From Ignelater luminosus (lineage: Eukaryota > Arthropoda > Insecta > Coleoptera > Elateridae), in contig VTPC01003669.1 in assembly GCA_011009095.1 (NCBI GenBank), forward strand, positions 49,268 through 113,267: a stretch of DNA of 64,000 nucleotides, read 5' to 3'. Below the pieces are notes generated by a model. It was given only the letters and a program-made list of their open reading frames with translations. It was not told the DNA's origin and ran no database searches. Within the stretch, counting starts at the first letter, position 1. Each line of letters begins with the position of its first letter. Positions 1-11,741 of this stretch are shown piece by piece. Made by a program: the position numbers and the translations under genes.

Positions 1-3000
1 TATTTCATGTGCATCATTTCCAAATAATAAATTAGTATATCCAAGATCAGAAAGAGCCAGAAATTTTGCCTTCAAATTTCCAAGCGATGCACCATAGAAA
101 GGAAATAAATATGGGTAGAGGAACAACGTTATGGGGATATGTGTAACTCGTACGGTTGTTGGCCAAGTGCGTCGAGGGGAAAGAAGGGCAAGCACAGACG
201 GTGCTGCTCTCTTCAACTTCTCATTATTGCACCAGATTATTTCTAATTCAAAGAATTTATATCTCGGTATAATTGACAAACGTCGCAAACGATTATATTA
301 AAATTTCTTTTGTGTATATTTTTTTCGGGGAAATTTCTGGCGATAAAAGCTTATCCGTAAACAAAATATGCAAACACATTGTGAAAAAAGGATTGAATGT
401 ATTTAGCCACTGCGGTGTTCTTTATTATTTGTAGAATAAACACCCACAAGTTTTTGTTTTATTGCAGTATAGAATTTAAATGGAGAATAGTTTAACAGAA
501 TTATACATTAAAGAGCGAGTTTTCATAAGTATAACTCTATAAGAGAAGGATGCAAAATTGAATTTGATAACTTTTAGGCATGTTCATATTGCTAATACTT
601 TTATTTCATTTATGTCAATCATTATGTGATATTGCAGTATAAAAGCCGTTTTAAGAAACAACGTACGTATTTGCTATATGGACGCAAGCAAGATTATCAA
701 ATTGACGATAAATTATTAAAAGAAGCAAGATTTAAATTCACTAACGTATGATTTGTTAGCGTTCTTATTTTAGTGAACAATACGTGAAATTTTAAAACGC
801 AATGCCATTTAATTCTCATTCTTTGCTTTCTCTGCATGTCTTATCAAATAAATACGCTAATGTATGTTACACAGAGTGTCCGTAAAATGTTGGTATATAA
901 AGCGTGATTCGTAATAAATTAAGACGCGGAGTTAATTGGCTTAAGAGCAGAGTAAATTGAAATAATTGAAGATCGTTCCTGTTACGTCAGGAGTGTGACT
1001 CATCTATTCTATAATTTTCAAGTTTGAAAGAAACAAATGAGAAAAATTTAAAAGTTTATCTAGATTGGTTGAAAATTTCATTAGATCGATGCTTCTCCTG
1101 TAAAGGAGATGTAGTAGCACACTTCGAAAGAACAAAACTATTTACAAAGTGTTAAGAAACATTACGGAGACCACAGAAAAAGATATTTTTAGAGATAATA
1201 TATTGAAAATTCAAAGATATCTAACAATCCTTTTACAATCCACTTACAAAAATCTGCTACAGAATATAACGGCATTAACTAAAATTTTCCGAAGAAGAAA
1301 ATCTTTGAAACCACCAAGCAACGCAATTTTCTTCTAAAAATATGCAAAAATCTCGATAACAAAACACATTTTTAGTGTCGATTTCAGTAATACTCCTGTA
1401 ATTTGGGGAATTACGAAGTAAAGCTACTACGACTATTGTGCATGAGCAAGTCAGTAGGTTCTTTAAAAGAGTGATAGTGATTACAGCTAGGAACATTTGT
1501 TTTCAATGGTCAAGCCAGGTAACTTTATGACGATTGGGAAGACAAAATTAAAATCATGATTGCCAATAGGCTTAGGTCTTTTTGACCTATTGAAATTTGG
1601 TAATCAGGTAACCAGAACGCTTCATGCGATGAACGGATAGAATAGGACGAGTTTGATAGCAAACTTGCTATAAAACTCCTATGATAGGAGACAGTCGGAG
1701 AGAATTGTGGAGGGATCTGTAAATCGATTCCGTCGTCTAACCGGTGCTGCTGTTGCAAAAGCAATCACGACGAGTGCACCATTGCAATTGATAAATCAAG
1801 GAACGTAATGCTTTTTTATTGTTGTTGTTCTATTTCTATTGTCTACTTAAAAACAAAACAAGAAGGATAATTGTCACCTCGTCCCAAAAGGGTCTGTATA
1901 TGGCAATAGGTGTACAAAATTTAAGAGTAAAAAGTCCTTCGTGTATACCCTACATTTGACTATGGCACTTCTACTTTTATACTTTAACTGTTTTTAAAAG
2001 AATGCTTTGCAAAATACTTCCTTATCCATTCAAGCATCGATCTCTTTGACCTTCTGGAACATTTTCAATACGTCTTGAAACTTCACAACTGTTGAACTTA
2101 CAGCAAATTTCATTTTTGTGACTTTTTTTATTCCTTATAAGTCATATCAAAACGAATCCAAAAGAATTCTATAATAATAATTGATCGTTAATTGCTAGAC
2201 ACGTGTTCTCCAAATGAGAACCAACACTTTAAAAACATCTAGCTAAGTTTTGCGACTTTTGATAAAAAGAAATTTTTTCATCGGAATTTTAAAAGTACCA
2301 AAAATCACTCTCCCAGCAGACTAGATCCAGAAAAAAGACCATCGGTTTAAACACTAAGAGAACATGTCAGCTTGCAGCTGTCAGTTAACTACAGATATTC
2401 CCAACATATTTTTAAAATTTGGCTAATTCAGTTTTGCTCTTAAAAGTATGCAGTGCTCAAATGAAAATTCGCGGCAGGAAGCTATTGCCAAATTTTATGA
2501 TAGTCATAAGGACAAAAAAGTCCTATACTGTTAGATATTTTGTTGCAATGAAAATTGCAAGGATCTGCAAGACCTTCCATAATAATGTCACCAAAGGAAA
2601 AAGAAGCTCTTGTAAAGGTGGCTTACTGTAAACTTGAAATTAGTCTTCGTAAACTTGAGCAAATATACAAAATTGCACCGAAATTATTTCTGCAATATCT
2701 CAAGAAAGCAAGACGTGTCTTTGGTTGTTAGAAAATAAGCTTTTAAAACAATATTTTACTGAAGTTAACAAAGACTAATTCTAACTTGCAAGAACATTGG
2801 TGATATTTTTCTGGCAGGTCTTCTAGATCCCTTTACTCTTTTCTGTATTCATGATAATGAGGTAAATGTGTAGAACCAGCAGAAAGAAAAATTAATTTGA
2901 AAACCAGTAGGAAAATACCTTTGTATATTATGTACATTCATAGAAATAAGTAAAAACGCATTAGTTAGTTTTCTGCGGCATTAAACATTACAGCGGTTCC

Positions 3001-3110
3001 CTAGCAATCGTAAATAGATGGTTAATACAAAAGAAAATCAACTTATACTGAATTGTTCAACTTCCCCTGGTCTAGTTGATTCTTATCACTAAATTTGCAG
3101 AATTAATTTT
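1..3110. other. Intergenic, no gene recognised
   Basis: AT-rich sequence with no long open frame and no protein similarity that I recognise. The only compact open stretch that looks slightly non-random is a 49-codon frame starting with ATG near 2588 on the plus strand (rich in Lys and Leu). It has no recognisable domain and no clear splice partner, so I do not call it a gene. Confidence 0.5.
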
Positions 3111-3124
3111 TTAAAACATCAAGT

Positions 3125-3425
3125 CTCGCTGCTCCTGTTCAACAACTCCTCATTAATTTTTTCCCATTTTCTAATTTGTTGTATTTTTTCCTTTTTTAAT
3201 CAGACATGCTATTCTCGCTTTTGCTCTTTCTTTTTCCTTTGCTCCACCAAAGATCAGGAGGTATCCTGATTCCATTATCTTAGTTCCCTCTCCCTTCAAT
3301 TTAGTTTCAGTTATTGCCAGTATCTTCACATTACTTCTATTAAAGTTTTCAATTAGCTCGAATTCCTTTCCATTTATTCCCCGTATGTTGCAAGTTCCAA
3401 ATTTCCAGGTGTTTTTACCTTTTTC
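3125..3425 (-). pseudogene. Endonuclease (EEP/APE type) N-terminus of ORF2
   Basis: On the minus strand from 3415 the translation contains TWKFGTCNIRGINGKEFEL followed by ILAITETKLKG. These are the first two motifs of the apurinic-like endonuclease of non-LTR retrotransposons: the N in the N-x-R-G-I-N block and the catalytic E in ETKL. About 25 residues later the frame shifts (near 3190) and then reaches a stop near 3120. The enzyme would nick the target DNA for target-primed reverse transcription. The rest of the domain is absent. Confidence 0.7.
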
Positions 3426-3439
3426 CCAAATTTTTTTTT

Positions 3440-4306
3440 AATGTTATTTTCTTTATTCATTTCCAGTTTCTTAGTCTGCTAATTCTTGACTTAGTTATTG
3501 TTTTACGCGTATTCCATATTCCTGTTCCTCTTATTTCTTTGTTTATTTTCTTTTCCTTATTTGTTTCCATTTTTGTGTCCGTTTGTGTTGCCAGGGTCGT
3601 CATCTTATCACTTGCGCTCTCTTTTACTGATCGTTTTTTTTATTTATTTCATTTTCTTTGAGAATTTTTTATTTTCTGTCTCACTTCCACACCTTTCCAT
3701 CAATTGTTATTTTCTGGTATGCCATTTTTGCTGTTTTTTCCTTCTTTTTCTCTTCTTCCATTCTTTGCCTTATCTTTCATTGTATTTCCTGTTCTTCCCA
3801 TGTCAGTTCATTATTTACAAAAATTCGTTCTTGTAATTGTTTCAGTTTGTGTTTATTCTTCATTACTCTTGCTTTGCCTGCGGTGTTCTCCAACTCTGCT
3901 GTGACTATTTTTGTCCCTATTTTTTTGTATTTCTTTTACTTGAACCTTCTTTTCTATTCCTCTTATTCTACAGCATATTTGATGTTTTTGTGACTCATTC
4001 CTTCTACATCTATCCCCATTACAACAATATTATTCTTAATTCTGTCCCTTTCCGATCTTCATTTTTTGTCTTTCTTTAGCATTGCGTTCTCTCGTTTCAT
4101 CTCCTTGAATTCTTCCCGATCTGCTCTTTGTTCTTGTTTTATTTCTTTTCCTTCATCATTTTTGTAAGGGCATCCATTTTATCTTCTTTGTCCTTGTTTT
4201 CCTTCCGTGGAGTTCTGTTTGTCCTTTTACTTCTTTTAAATATGTCATCTGTATCCCCTTCTGTTTTCCTCTTTGTATCCTCCGATGTATAATCATCAGT
4301 ATCCAT
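3440..4306 (-). pseudogene. ORF1 (nucleic-acid-binding gag-like protein), broken
   Basis: The frame opens with ATG at 4306 and runs 55 codons to a stop near 4140 (MDTDDYTSED start, then Lys/Arg-rich). It continues in other frames with a charged coiled-coil-like stretch (EFKEMKRENAMLKKDKK) and a conserved C-terminal block with motifs IVTAELE, KARVMKNKHKL, FVNNELTWEEQEIQ and ITIDGKVWK. This order (coiled coil, then a basic domain ending in a NN-LT-EE signature) is what I know from ORF1 of insect non-LTR elements, where the protein binds the element RNA. At least four stops or shifts are present, so it is dead. The opposite strand has long T-rich open frames here, which are only shadows of this ORF. 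Confidence 0.65.
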
Positions 4307-4966
4307 TTTAATTTAGGTTTTATTTCCACTACTGCAATTTCAGTTATAATTTATTCTTTTACTCCTGTTAATCGCTGCTTTACTGATAACACCGATAGCA
4401 CTAGCTGCACACTTTCACGTCTTATCTCGGCACGTTTACACTTTGGTTGTATTTATGTTTATAGGTTATTTATCCGGTAACCTATATTCGTAGCAATTTT
4501 CCCTTTAGGTAGCACCTTTACTGTTTCACTTCCCTTTAGTTAACTGTTTGCTGGTTGATAATTTCTGTCTGACTGCACACAAAACATAATAATGCCCGTA
4601 TATGAGTATATCACTGCTGCGTCCGCTCGTTATGCAATCTGAAACTCGACTCCTCTGTAAAATATTTATTTTTTATAATTGGAAAACAATAAATATACAA
4701 TCGTGATACCTAACGGATAAAGGAATCAAGTTTGCCCATATAAATATTTCCCAGTTAAAGAATCTAGCAGGAATGTTGTAGGGTAACTTTTTTCTATTCG
4801 ACTTTTAAATAACAGTCTTAATCTCAACATAAGTAGGTTTTATGTTCAAGAAACAATTGGTTTTTCAAAAGGTAAGATTTATTTGGGACATCTTGTATAG
4901 TGTATTTAAATAATCAATTTATAACTCGCCTAATAATTTGTACTTATTTTTGTTTTTTTTCCTCAG

Positions 4967-5025
4967 GTACCAGTATTGGGTTCAAAAATATTGCTAGTAA
5001 GATAGCGAACGAATTGAAACTGTGA
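4967..5025 (+). other. Candidate terminal coding exon of an unknown gene
   Basis: A strong 3' splice site (long T run, then CCTCAG at 4961-4966) is followed by an open frame of 18 codons (TSIGFKNIASKIANELKL) ending in TGA at 5023-5025. Entry would be with two bases of a split codon before 4969. No upstream exon was found and I do not recognise the peptide. Other frames from this acceptor also end quickly. The call rests on the acceptor quality and on the long TE-poor AT-rich stretch that follows, which would be the 3'UTR. Confidence 0.2.
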
Positions 5026-7980
5026 CTGCCTGTTAGTGGGCCGGACGTATCCGCCGAGCCAGTATAAGATATATTTAAAAAAAAAGAAGGAAACAAGTTG
5101 GATGGCGATTTCACACATAATAGTGCTTTGTTTTTCTCTTTTTCGTTTTAAATCCTTTTTTTTTTTTTTGTTCGTTTTTGGACTGTAATAATTATTTAGG
5201 TTAACTTTTTTCTATGATCACTATAAACGGGTACAAAGTATTTATTAATCGCAATTTTAAAACGGCAAATTTATTTTTTCCATTCTATTCTTCCCAAATG
5301 GTTTAAAAAAAAAACAGCAGTTTTGTTTTTTCATTCGTTGAGAAAAAAAAAATTAACGGAAATAATTAGTTTTTAAGACTGCTCTATAATGATTATATCT
5401 TAGTTTATGTATTGTATTTTTTTTTCAAATCAGTTTATTTAAGCTAAACTTGTGATAAAATGTGGATGTTGCGCCAACTTAGTAAGAAATCTCTACTATA
5501 ACTAATATTTTTCAAATGATTATTACTGAGATCTCTTTTTTATTAAAAATTAGAGTATCAGTTTTATTAATATAATAGGTGAATTTTAACTACCATTAAA
5601 AAAAAGATGATATATGAATTTAAAAAAAATGACTCATATATAAAGTGGTACTTTTAATAATACATTTAATTTTTAAATTATTAAAACATTAAAAAATGTG
5701 TAATAATAATAAAATTTTGTTACTATTATTATATGAATGGATTTTAATTTTTTTTCTTTTCTTTTTTTTTATATATTGTATATGAAATGCTACTATAATA
5801 CTACATCTATACAGTTTTTAATATTTATTATTAAAATGCGCCCACTTTTTTATTATTCTATATATTTATAAATTTATTATTGTAAAGAAAAAAATGCTAT
5901 TAATTAATATTAATGATAAATGATAATAATTAATTAATTCACACTTAAAAAACGATAAAATACAAAACAAACAAGAAGGAAAAGAACACCCGCAATATTT
6001 TATTGTAGTTTTTCGAAAAACATTTAATGTATAATGTGTCGACCGAATTTATCCCTTTTTTTATTATTATCACCGAAATAAAAGTTTTAATTTAGTCAAT
6101 GAATCTTAATTCTTTAGCCAAATGTTTCAAATGTATTTGTTAATTTATAATTAATTTAAAACTATTAACTTTGGCATTGTCAATATTTTTGCAGGTTTCT
6201 TAAACTTTTATAATACAGGGTGTTTTGAGAAGGAAAAAAAAAGGTTATTCTCTTATTGTTAAAGGTACAAAGTTGTTGATACAAAATAAAAATTAAAAGG
6301 CGAGAATTTTTACAAATCTTAATATAACTAATTAATGGAATTAGAATCTCAAATTGTTAGTTTATTAAATGATCTTCATTCATTATTATCCATGGTGGGT
6401 ATGTTCCATTAAGAATGAAATAGAAGAAATGGCAAGTAGATCTTGTAAATGAAAAGCTTCCAATAAGAACTGATTTACTAATTAATGAAATACCTTATGA
6501 TAAAAGGTATTCGGTGAAGAAATATAATTAATATTAAATATTATTGAGATATCAATGTAAAACTGAAAAACAAATAAATTTTACAGCCTAAAAAACACCA
6601 ATTTAGGTTTATAAAAATGATTACATTCTGTCAATTATGAAAAGTAGGGACAACGAAATGTATTTACATGTGTGTGTATGTATATCATGTACATAAATTA
6701 TTATGTTCCAATTAACAATCTCAATTAGTTTGTATAAAAGAAGAATATAGGAAAGAAACACTCACTGTTACCAATTCATGTTGTCTTCAATTTAAAAAAT
6801 TATAAATTAACAGAAGAAAATGAGGTTAGTTCTTACCATTTTTGCATTTATAGAAATCGTACTATTAGTAGAAATTGTAAGTAGCGGAACTACTTTAGAA
6901 TATCTAGAATCTTTTAAAAATATCTTCTTTATAAGTTATATAATTTTCGTACCAACTTGGTAACTTTAATGATGGAAATTTTCGAATATTTTTTTGTTGA
7001 CACTCTGTATTATTTATTATTATTATTATTATTTCATTAGAGATGATTTTTTTTAAATTTAAATTCACACAAATAAAAGTTTAAGTTGCCTGCATAATTT
7101 ATTAAACAAGAGTAACAACAACTACTGTGAGTGTTTAGATAACACACTCTGCTTTTTCTTTTCGAAGTATGTAAATACAGCATGAATGTTAAAGTGTGAA
7201 TGTGCATCTGGAAAGTTTTAAATTTTAGTGTATGTATGTACGTATGTATGTATGCAAGCGTTGTTCATGAATGTAGTCTTGTTTTGTTATTATTATTATT
7301 ATATTAAAAAAAATTGCTGCGTTTAAATTTGATGGTGTATTAAAAATATTGTTTTTTCTTTGTTGAAAGAACAGTGTGAAAGCGAGAGAGATTATAATAA
7401 TAATAATTATAATAATAATTAAATGTGTAACTGTACATATTTAAATAGTTCGTATTAATAATAAATAATAATTGTAAAATTGCGATTTTAAAAATTTATT
7501 TTGCGTTTTGGTCATTCTTTTTAATTATAATTTCTGTAAATTATTATTATTAATTAGTACTGCCAAATTTAAATGCGGCTTAGGTTCAGATTTAATGCAA
7601 ATACAAAAAAAATTGTCAGATCTGTTATGCGTGTACTTAGATATTTACCATTGGCTATTATCCTAATGTCTTTCCACTTATCTGTATTGCACGTGCTTTT
7701 GTACTATTGCGCCAAATAAACGAAATGGATTTGAAAAAATACTGCTCAAGCATCTTGCAATTTATTGCTTTATATATCATTGTGATAATATTTTTATTTG
7801 TATACGTTAATAATAAAAAAGAATAACAATATTTAATTTTTGCTAGTAATTACGTCAGTGCAATGGTGGATAAGGTGAAAGTGCATAATAAAAAAATCAT
7901 AATAATGTAGTAAAAAAAAAAGTATATTTAATTGTTAGGATGACAGTATAGAGTAGGAAATACACTGTAAATTAAGAACA
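5026..7980. other. AT-rich noncoding stretch, 3'UTR-like
   Basis: About 3 kb of very AT-rich DNA without coding frames and with little transposon sequence. It has short (TTA)n or (AAT)n runs near 7010-7035, 7280-7300 and 7390-7425 and a GTAT run near 7233-7252. Three octamers of the Pumilio-binding form TGTAnATA occur on the plus strand at 6688-6695, 7170-7177 and 7432-7439. If a plus-strand gene ends at 5025 this could be its 3'UTR; otherwise it is simply AT-rich intergenic DNA. A transposon-end-like motif (acagggtgttttg) sits near 6217. Confidence 0.3.
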
Positions 7981-7981
7981 A

Positions 7982-8231
7982 TGTTGCTTTCCGTAATACT
8001 ACTACAATAATTTCAAAGGGGTTGGGCACTTTTATGTTAGTTAAAGCTACTGATCATTTATAATAAAAAAACTAAATACCATTCTGTCTTGTATTTTATT
8101 TATTCCTTATTTTGAATGCCCATACTCCACTGAAATCACCTTGAGATGGGCAAAGCAGTATCAAGAATTTTGTTTCTTAATTCTTTAATATAATTTCTGC
8201 CATCTCTTCAACCAACAGGTTATGGGCCCAG
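7982..8231 (+). mobile_element. Possible copia-type LTR end and primer-binding site
   Basis: The stretch GGTTATGGGCCCAG at 8218-8231 matches what I remember as the primer-binding site of insect copia elements, which pairs with an internal part of initiator tRNA-Met. It directly follows ...CAACA, the usual copia LTR end (TG...CA). Candidate LTR starts with TGTT are at 7982 and 8035. No copia gag or pol follows: decayed non-LTR sequence on the other strand comes next. This would be a relic of one LTR and leader only. No second LTR or target duplication was identified. Confidence 0.4.
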
Positions 8232-8412
8232 GAGCAAGTCATTAATACTGGACCGGACTATTTTACATTGACATTCTTTTTAACAAATAGATACAATTAA
8301 ATAGACGATACAATCCCTTATATTCCGTCGTAAATACTGTCCCCATACTAACCCAACCACCGCCGACCGTACCGGAAGTGAGTCCATCCACCGCCAAAAT
8401 TAAGACCCGAGA

Positions 8413-8721
8413 CTATCCAGCGCCATTATTATCCAAGTTGTATGACGACCTGTCATTGAGAACCATGGACTGAGGGAAGTGAACTTTTACCAGTTGTTCA
8501 AGGATCTCCCTTTCAGTAACAGTGAAGTCACCATTAGGAAGTATCAGGGCACCTAACCTGGAGTCACTTGGTAAAGTCGAACGGCCATTGGAAGGCCTTC
8601 TTGTAGTGTTCTTTCCAGGTTTACTTTTAATTGTTACGTAAGCATTTTTAGTATCTGAATTCGTAACTTGACGTTTCACCATGGTACTCTCCAAGTTTTT
8701 CTGGCTGTTTTTAAAGAACAA
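8413..8721 (-). pseudogene. ORF2 segment between endonuclease and RT
   Basis: The minus-strand frame contains SRLGALILPNGDFTVTEREI followed by LEQLVKVHFPQS. This is the linker that precedes the RT domain in many insect non-LTR ORF2 proteins: a 'LG-L--P-G--T---E-LE-L---HFP' pattern. The upstream part (KRQVTNSDTKNAYVTIKSKP) is weaker. The frame ends in a stop at 8413 and no RT motif follows in any frame I could read, so the element was truncated or replaced here. Confidence 0.6.
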
Positions 8722-8904
8722 CTGTTTTCGTACGCGGTTAACAACGCCGCGCCGTGCGAATGTTATTGGTGCACCAACACGGGAATTCCTAAATAATCTA
8801 AGGCCTTTTTATAGGGTTTTCCAATTACCTAGTTAATTTGACAAGAGCTTACGAGCTCAAAGCAGATACGTTGATGATGAGACAGAGAAGACTGTTGAAA
8901 CATA

Positions 8905-9372
8905 TCAGTTAACCACTTTATGCGAGCTTAGGATGATGTCCAGGACCTTCTGCCTAACTCTAGGAACAAATGTAGGGGAGGAACCTTTGCTGAGTATATC
9001 GAAGTACGTCAAATTTATGTATCTTAGTAAAAAGCTACCTCTTGCATCGATGCGATGAGAAAGAGGCAGATTTTCATTTCCACGCCAACCCACCAATCTG
9101 ACGATCTCGTCGGTTGGCGGCAAGGAGGGAGGGGTGTGTGTAGAATAGTAAGCGGAATAAGCAGAACAGAAAACTTGGCTGCATTCCCCTAACATAATTC
9201 TGATGGCTATTAGGTCCCTGGTATAGTGTCTCAGTAGCTGTATAGCTTTGTATATTTTGCTTAAATAAAAGTGGGCAAAGACCCATCTGGTCCTTCTGTC
9301 AAGTTCCATAATTGAGCCTTGGCGAACCCATGGTTTCTGCACTAAGCATACACCTGTCTGTCCCACAGACAT
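8905..9372 (-). pseudogene. ORF2 endonuclease domain with catalytic deletion
   Basis: The translation holds VQKPWVRQGSIMELD (the 'Q-PW---G-I' block with the catalytic-acid neighbourhood), VFCSAYSAYYSTHTPP (the 'V-SAYLPYDS-PPP' block), NENLPLSHRIDARGSFLLRY and ILSKGSSPTFVPRVRQKVLDI (the 'NKG--PTFV---R-EVLDIT' end block). In related elements a conserved segment with the catalytic Asp-Asn pair (DANAHHT) sits between 'LPL' and 'RG-SLL'. Here it is missing, with LPL joined almost directly to DARG. The protein is therefore inactive even though 155 codons stay open. Confidence 0.65.
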
Positions 9373-9842
9373 CCGATGATGTTTTGGCCAAAATATGTGA
9401 CGCGCTTAGTTGGTGTTGTGACGGTGGTGCTGGACGGTCTCGGGCGCCAGATTTGGCGAGGTGGATTTACTCTCCCGCCTCGTCCTTGGGGCGCTCAGAC
9501 AAGGGCTCGCAGGTAACTACGGTGGAGATACTGAAATCCAGTGGTTGATCTTCTGAAATAATAGAACTGTAGAGCTTACGGTACAAATAAAACAGGTTGG
9601 AACCCAAACAGGATCTATTACAACAAACAGGTTTATTTACAGGCCGGAAGGTACAGTATATATAAGCAGGTAACAAGCAATACGTCGGCTCTATACTAAA
9701 CCTACTTTATCCAAGCAGGAATGGAGTGCAGACCAAGCGGATGGGGATATTAGGTTGCAGTTCGGTCGGGTGCCCTATAACATATGGGGAAATGAGGTTA
9801 GACGGAGACGGAGCTAGTAATTAGACCTGCTACAACTAGAAC

Positions 9843-10858
9843 TCACGCTAACACCGGTACGCATTGCTTCTTCTCGGTCGTCCTGACTAGACCACAGGTA
9901 AGCGGGGCATGGACAGGATCTGGAGCGGATCTCGAGCTTGCCAGAGCAGGAGCAAAAACGGCGGCTTCTTCCTTTGTATCCCCCGTCGGGTCCGTAGCGT
10001 CCTCGATCCTCGCTGCGTCTCTTCCATTGACTGGGTTGTTCTGGACCGTCTCTTCCTTGCTTGCACTCCTGCTTTTAACGGCGGTTTCTGGAGTGCGGAG
10101 GAAAACGGACAAGGGAGGGGGAAACGACTGGTTTTCCCTTATCTAATTGTAAACATCGGTGAACGGAAACTAAACTTGATTGCTCAAAGAACGGTAGAAA
10201 GAAAAACACAATAATCTTCTAATCATTGGTTTTCCGGTGGAAGGAGCGGAGCCTCGGAGTGGGGTAAGGCGATCCGCTGGAGAGGTTCTACCCAAAGGTT
10301 AAATGTCCGCTTCCATCCTGGAGGCCGCATCTCCAGAGCGGCTCGTTGGAAGAGACCTGGCTGAGTGTAACGTCTCGCTTCGGCGGCGAGAGCCAGGTAT
10401 AGCTCTAGCTGGATCGTATATGGGGCCGGGAGTTCGGGGTGAAACTCCGGGACGGTTTGCGTGCTCGCATCCGATTCCGTGGTGAAGACAGCACTACGTC
10501 CTGAAAGACGATCACAGACGGCCGGGATGGTGTTTTGGAACGTCCAAGAGTTCGAGCTGCTGGAGCGGGTCGGATGCGTTGTACTACTGCCATTGGAGAT
10601 GGTGATGTCATTTTTTCTCCGGAGCGGCGGGCTCTGCTGAACTTGGTGGCCAATCGCTTGACAGTTGCCATCCACCTCCTCCCTCTGCGTCGGGGAAAGC
10701 TTTTCGGAGAGCGGATGGCGCATCGATATTTTCGGCATGTTACTGGAACTGTAACAGTTACAAGGTTCTAAGTCCCCAATATAAATTCGGTTACGAATTT
10801 TTCCGGACTTGTTTCTCAAGTTAGGCGTTGGCGAGACGAAGCTCTTCCCATGCGACAA
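9843..10858 (-). pseudogene. ORF1-like region upstream of the endonuclease remnant
   Basis: Two minus-strand frames (10858-10223, 211 codons; 10112-9843, 89 codons) lie upstream of the endonuclease remnant, in the position expected for ORF1. They are Ser/Thr/Pro-rich, with no zinc knuckle or known domain that I can see. Calling them ORF1 is inference from order, strand and the GC-rich composition shared with the rest of the element. Another possibility is an unrelated TE inserted next to it. Confidence 0.3.
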
Positions 10859-11240
10859 TTTCTTCTAGATGCAGTTCCAGGCATATAGACGAGCAAGAGG
10901 TTATCATGATGAGCGTTCTAAATGATGACAGTTATTTCTCCCTTTGCAGGGACTACCTTAAAAATACTAGAGGGGGATGCACTCGTTCAGCTTCACAAGC
11001 TGGTCGTATTTGTCCTCGTGGTCCTTGTGAAGAAGGAAGTCTTGTGCTGACTGGAGAGGACCAATCACATCTCCACCAAGCTCTGGAAGATCAAAACTGT
11101 TATTCCTGTTAAGCAGAGATGGGCTATAAAGCTTATTATGGGATGGTCAGGGATTCTAGGCGTAAATTACTGACGTCCAGGCATCTCCCAATGCCTCAGG
11201 AGAACCCCAGCCCAGTACTCCCACCAAGTTAAATGTGGGC

Positions 11241-11615
11241 CTTCTCATGAAAAGTTTTTGACAATGATTTCAAACGCTTATCTATCGAAATTGCAAGTCG
11301 AGGGCATCGATCAAAATGATATGGGCTAACATGAGATTCGTTTTGCAGTCAGCTTCTGTAGTTTGTTCTTCCAAAGTGCAAAACAGTTCATTTCTTTTGC
11401 AGCTTCCAGGACCTACCGGAGTTATAGCTATGACGGCAGAGTGGTGAGAGAAAATTGTAGGTTATAAATGTGGAAAAATGATAATTTCAATAGCCAGTAG
11501 ACGGATTGTTCTATCTGTTTTTTTTTTGGTTTCGTGTTGATATTAAGATAGAGATGCTTAAGTCTGATTCAAAAAATATTTTTGTTTTAGCCAAGTATTG
11601 TTTTTAGAAATTTCC
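11241..11615. other. No gene seen
   Basis: Short interval between the decayed non-LTR element and the transposase fragment. It has a T run near 11520, and a transposon-end-like motif (tacagtgtggtctttaaa) starts near 11626. No coding frame or RNA gene was recognised. Confidence 0.4.
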
Positions 11616-11741
11616 AGAAGTATATACAGTGTGGTCTTTAAATGGTGCCCAGAAAAAACTACTTTTCTCGACGTTATCAAAACGTTATCACTTCAATAAT
11701 TAAAATAATATGGATATTTATGTGGTTTTGAATTTTAGGTT

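Larger units (their letters stand above)
3120..4650 (-). mobile_element. Non-LTR retrotransposon, 5' half (copy A)
   Basis: Read on the minus strand, this T-rich stretch holds the 5' half of a two-ORF non-LTR retrotransposon. About 340 bases of leader (4650 to 4307) precede an ATG at 4306. Then comes a Lys/Glu-rich ORF1 broken into several frames, then the first 80 or so residues of an apurinic-type endonuclease. The sequence stops near 3120, before the rest of the endonuclease and the RT. The same ORF1 signature (NN-LTWEE-IQ) recurs in copies B (54.5-56.0 kb) and C (27.1-28.7 kb), so these belong to one family. I cannot name the clade with certainty. Confidence 0.75.
8260..11240 (-). mobile_element. 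Decayed non-LTR retrotransposon (LOA/R1-like type)
   Basis: On the minus strand the order is a GC-richer ORF1-like region (10858 to 9843), an endonuclease remnant (9372 to 8905), and the segment between endonuclease and RT (8721 to 8413). RT itself is not recognisable after 8413. GC content at 9.3-11.2 kb is clearly higher than in the flanks, as expected for a foreign, once-coding insertion. Clade placement (LOA or R1 group) is from memory of motif style only. Confidence 0.6.

Noticed and set aside
2588-2737. 49-codon plus-strand ORF (Lys/Leu-rich)
   Set aside because: Short, no recognisable family, no splice or promoter context.
3498-4079. Phe/Leu-rich plus-strand frames that look like membrane proteins
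   Set aside because: They are the antisense of the Lys/Glu-rich ORF1 of the minus-strand non-LTR element; A-rich codons on one strand give T-rich hydrophobic shadows on the other.
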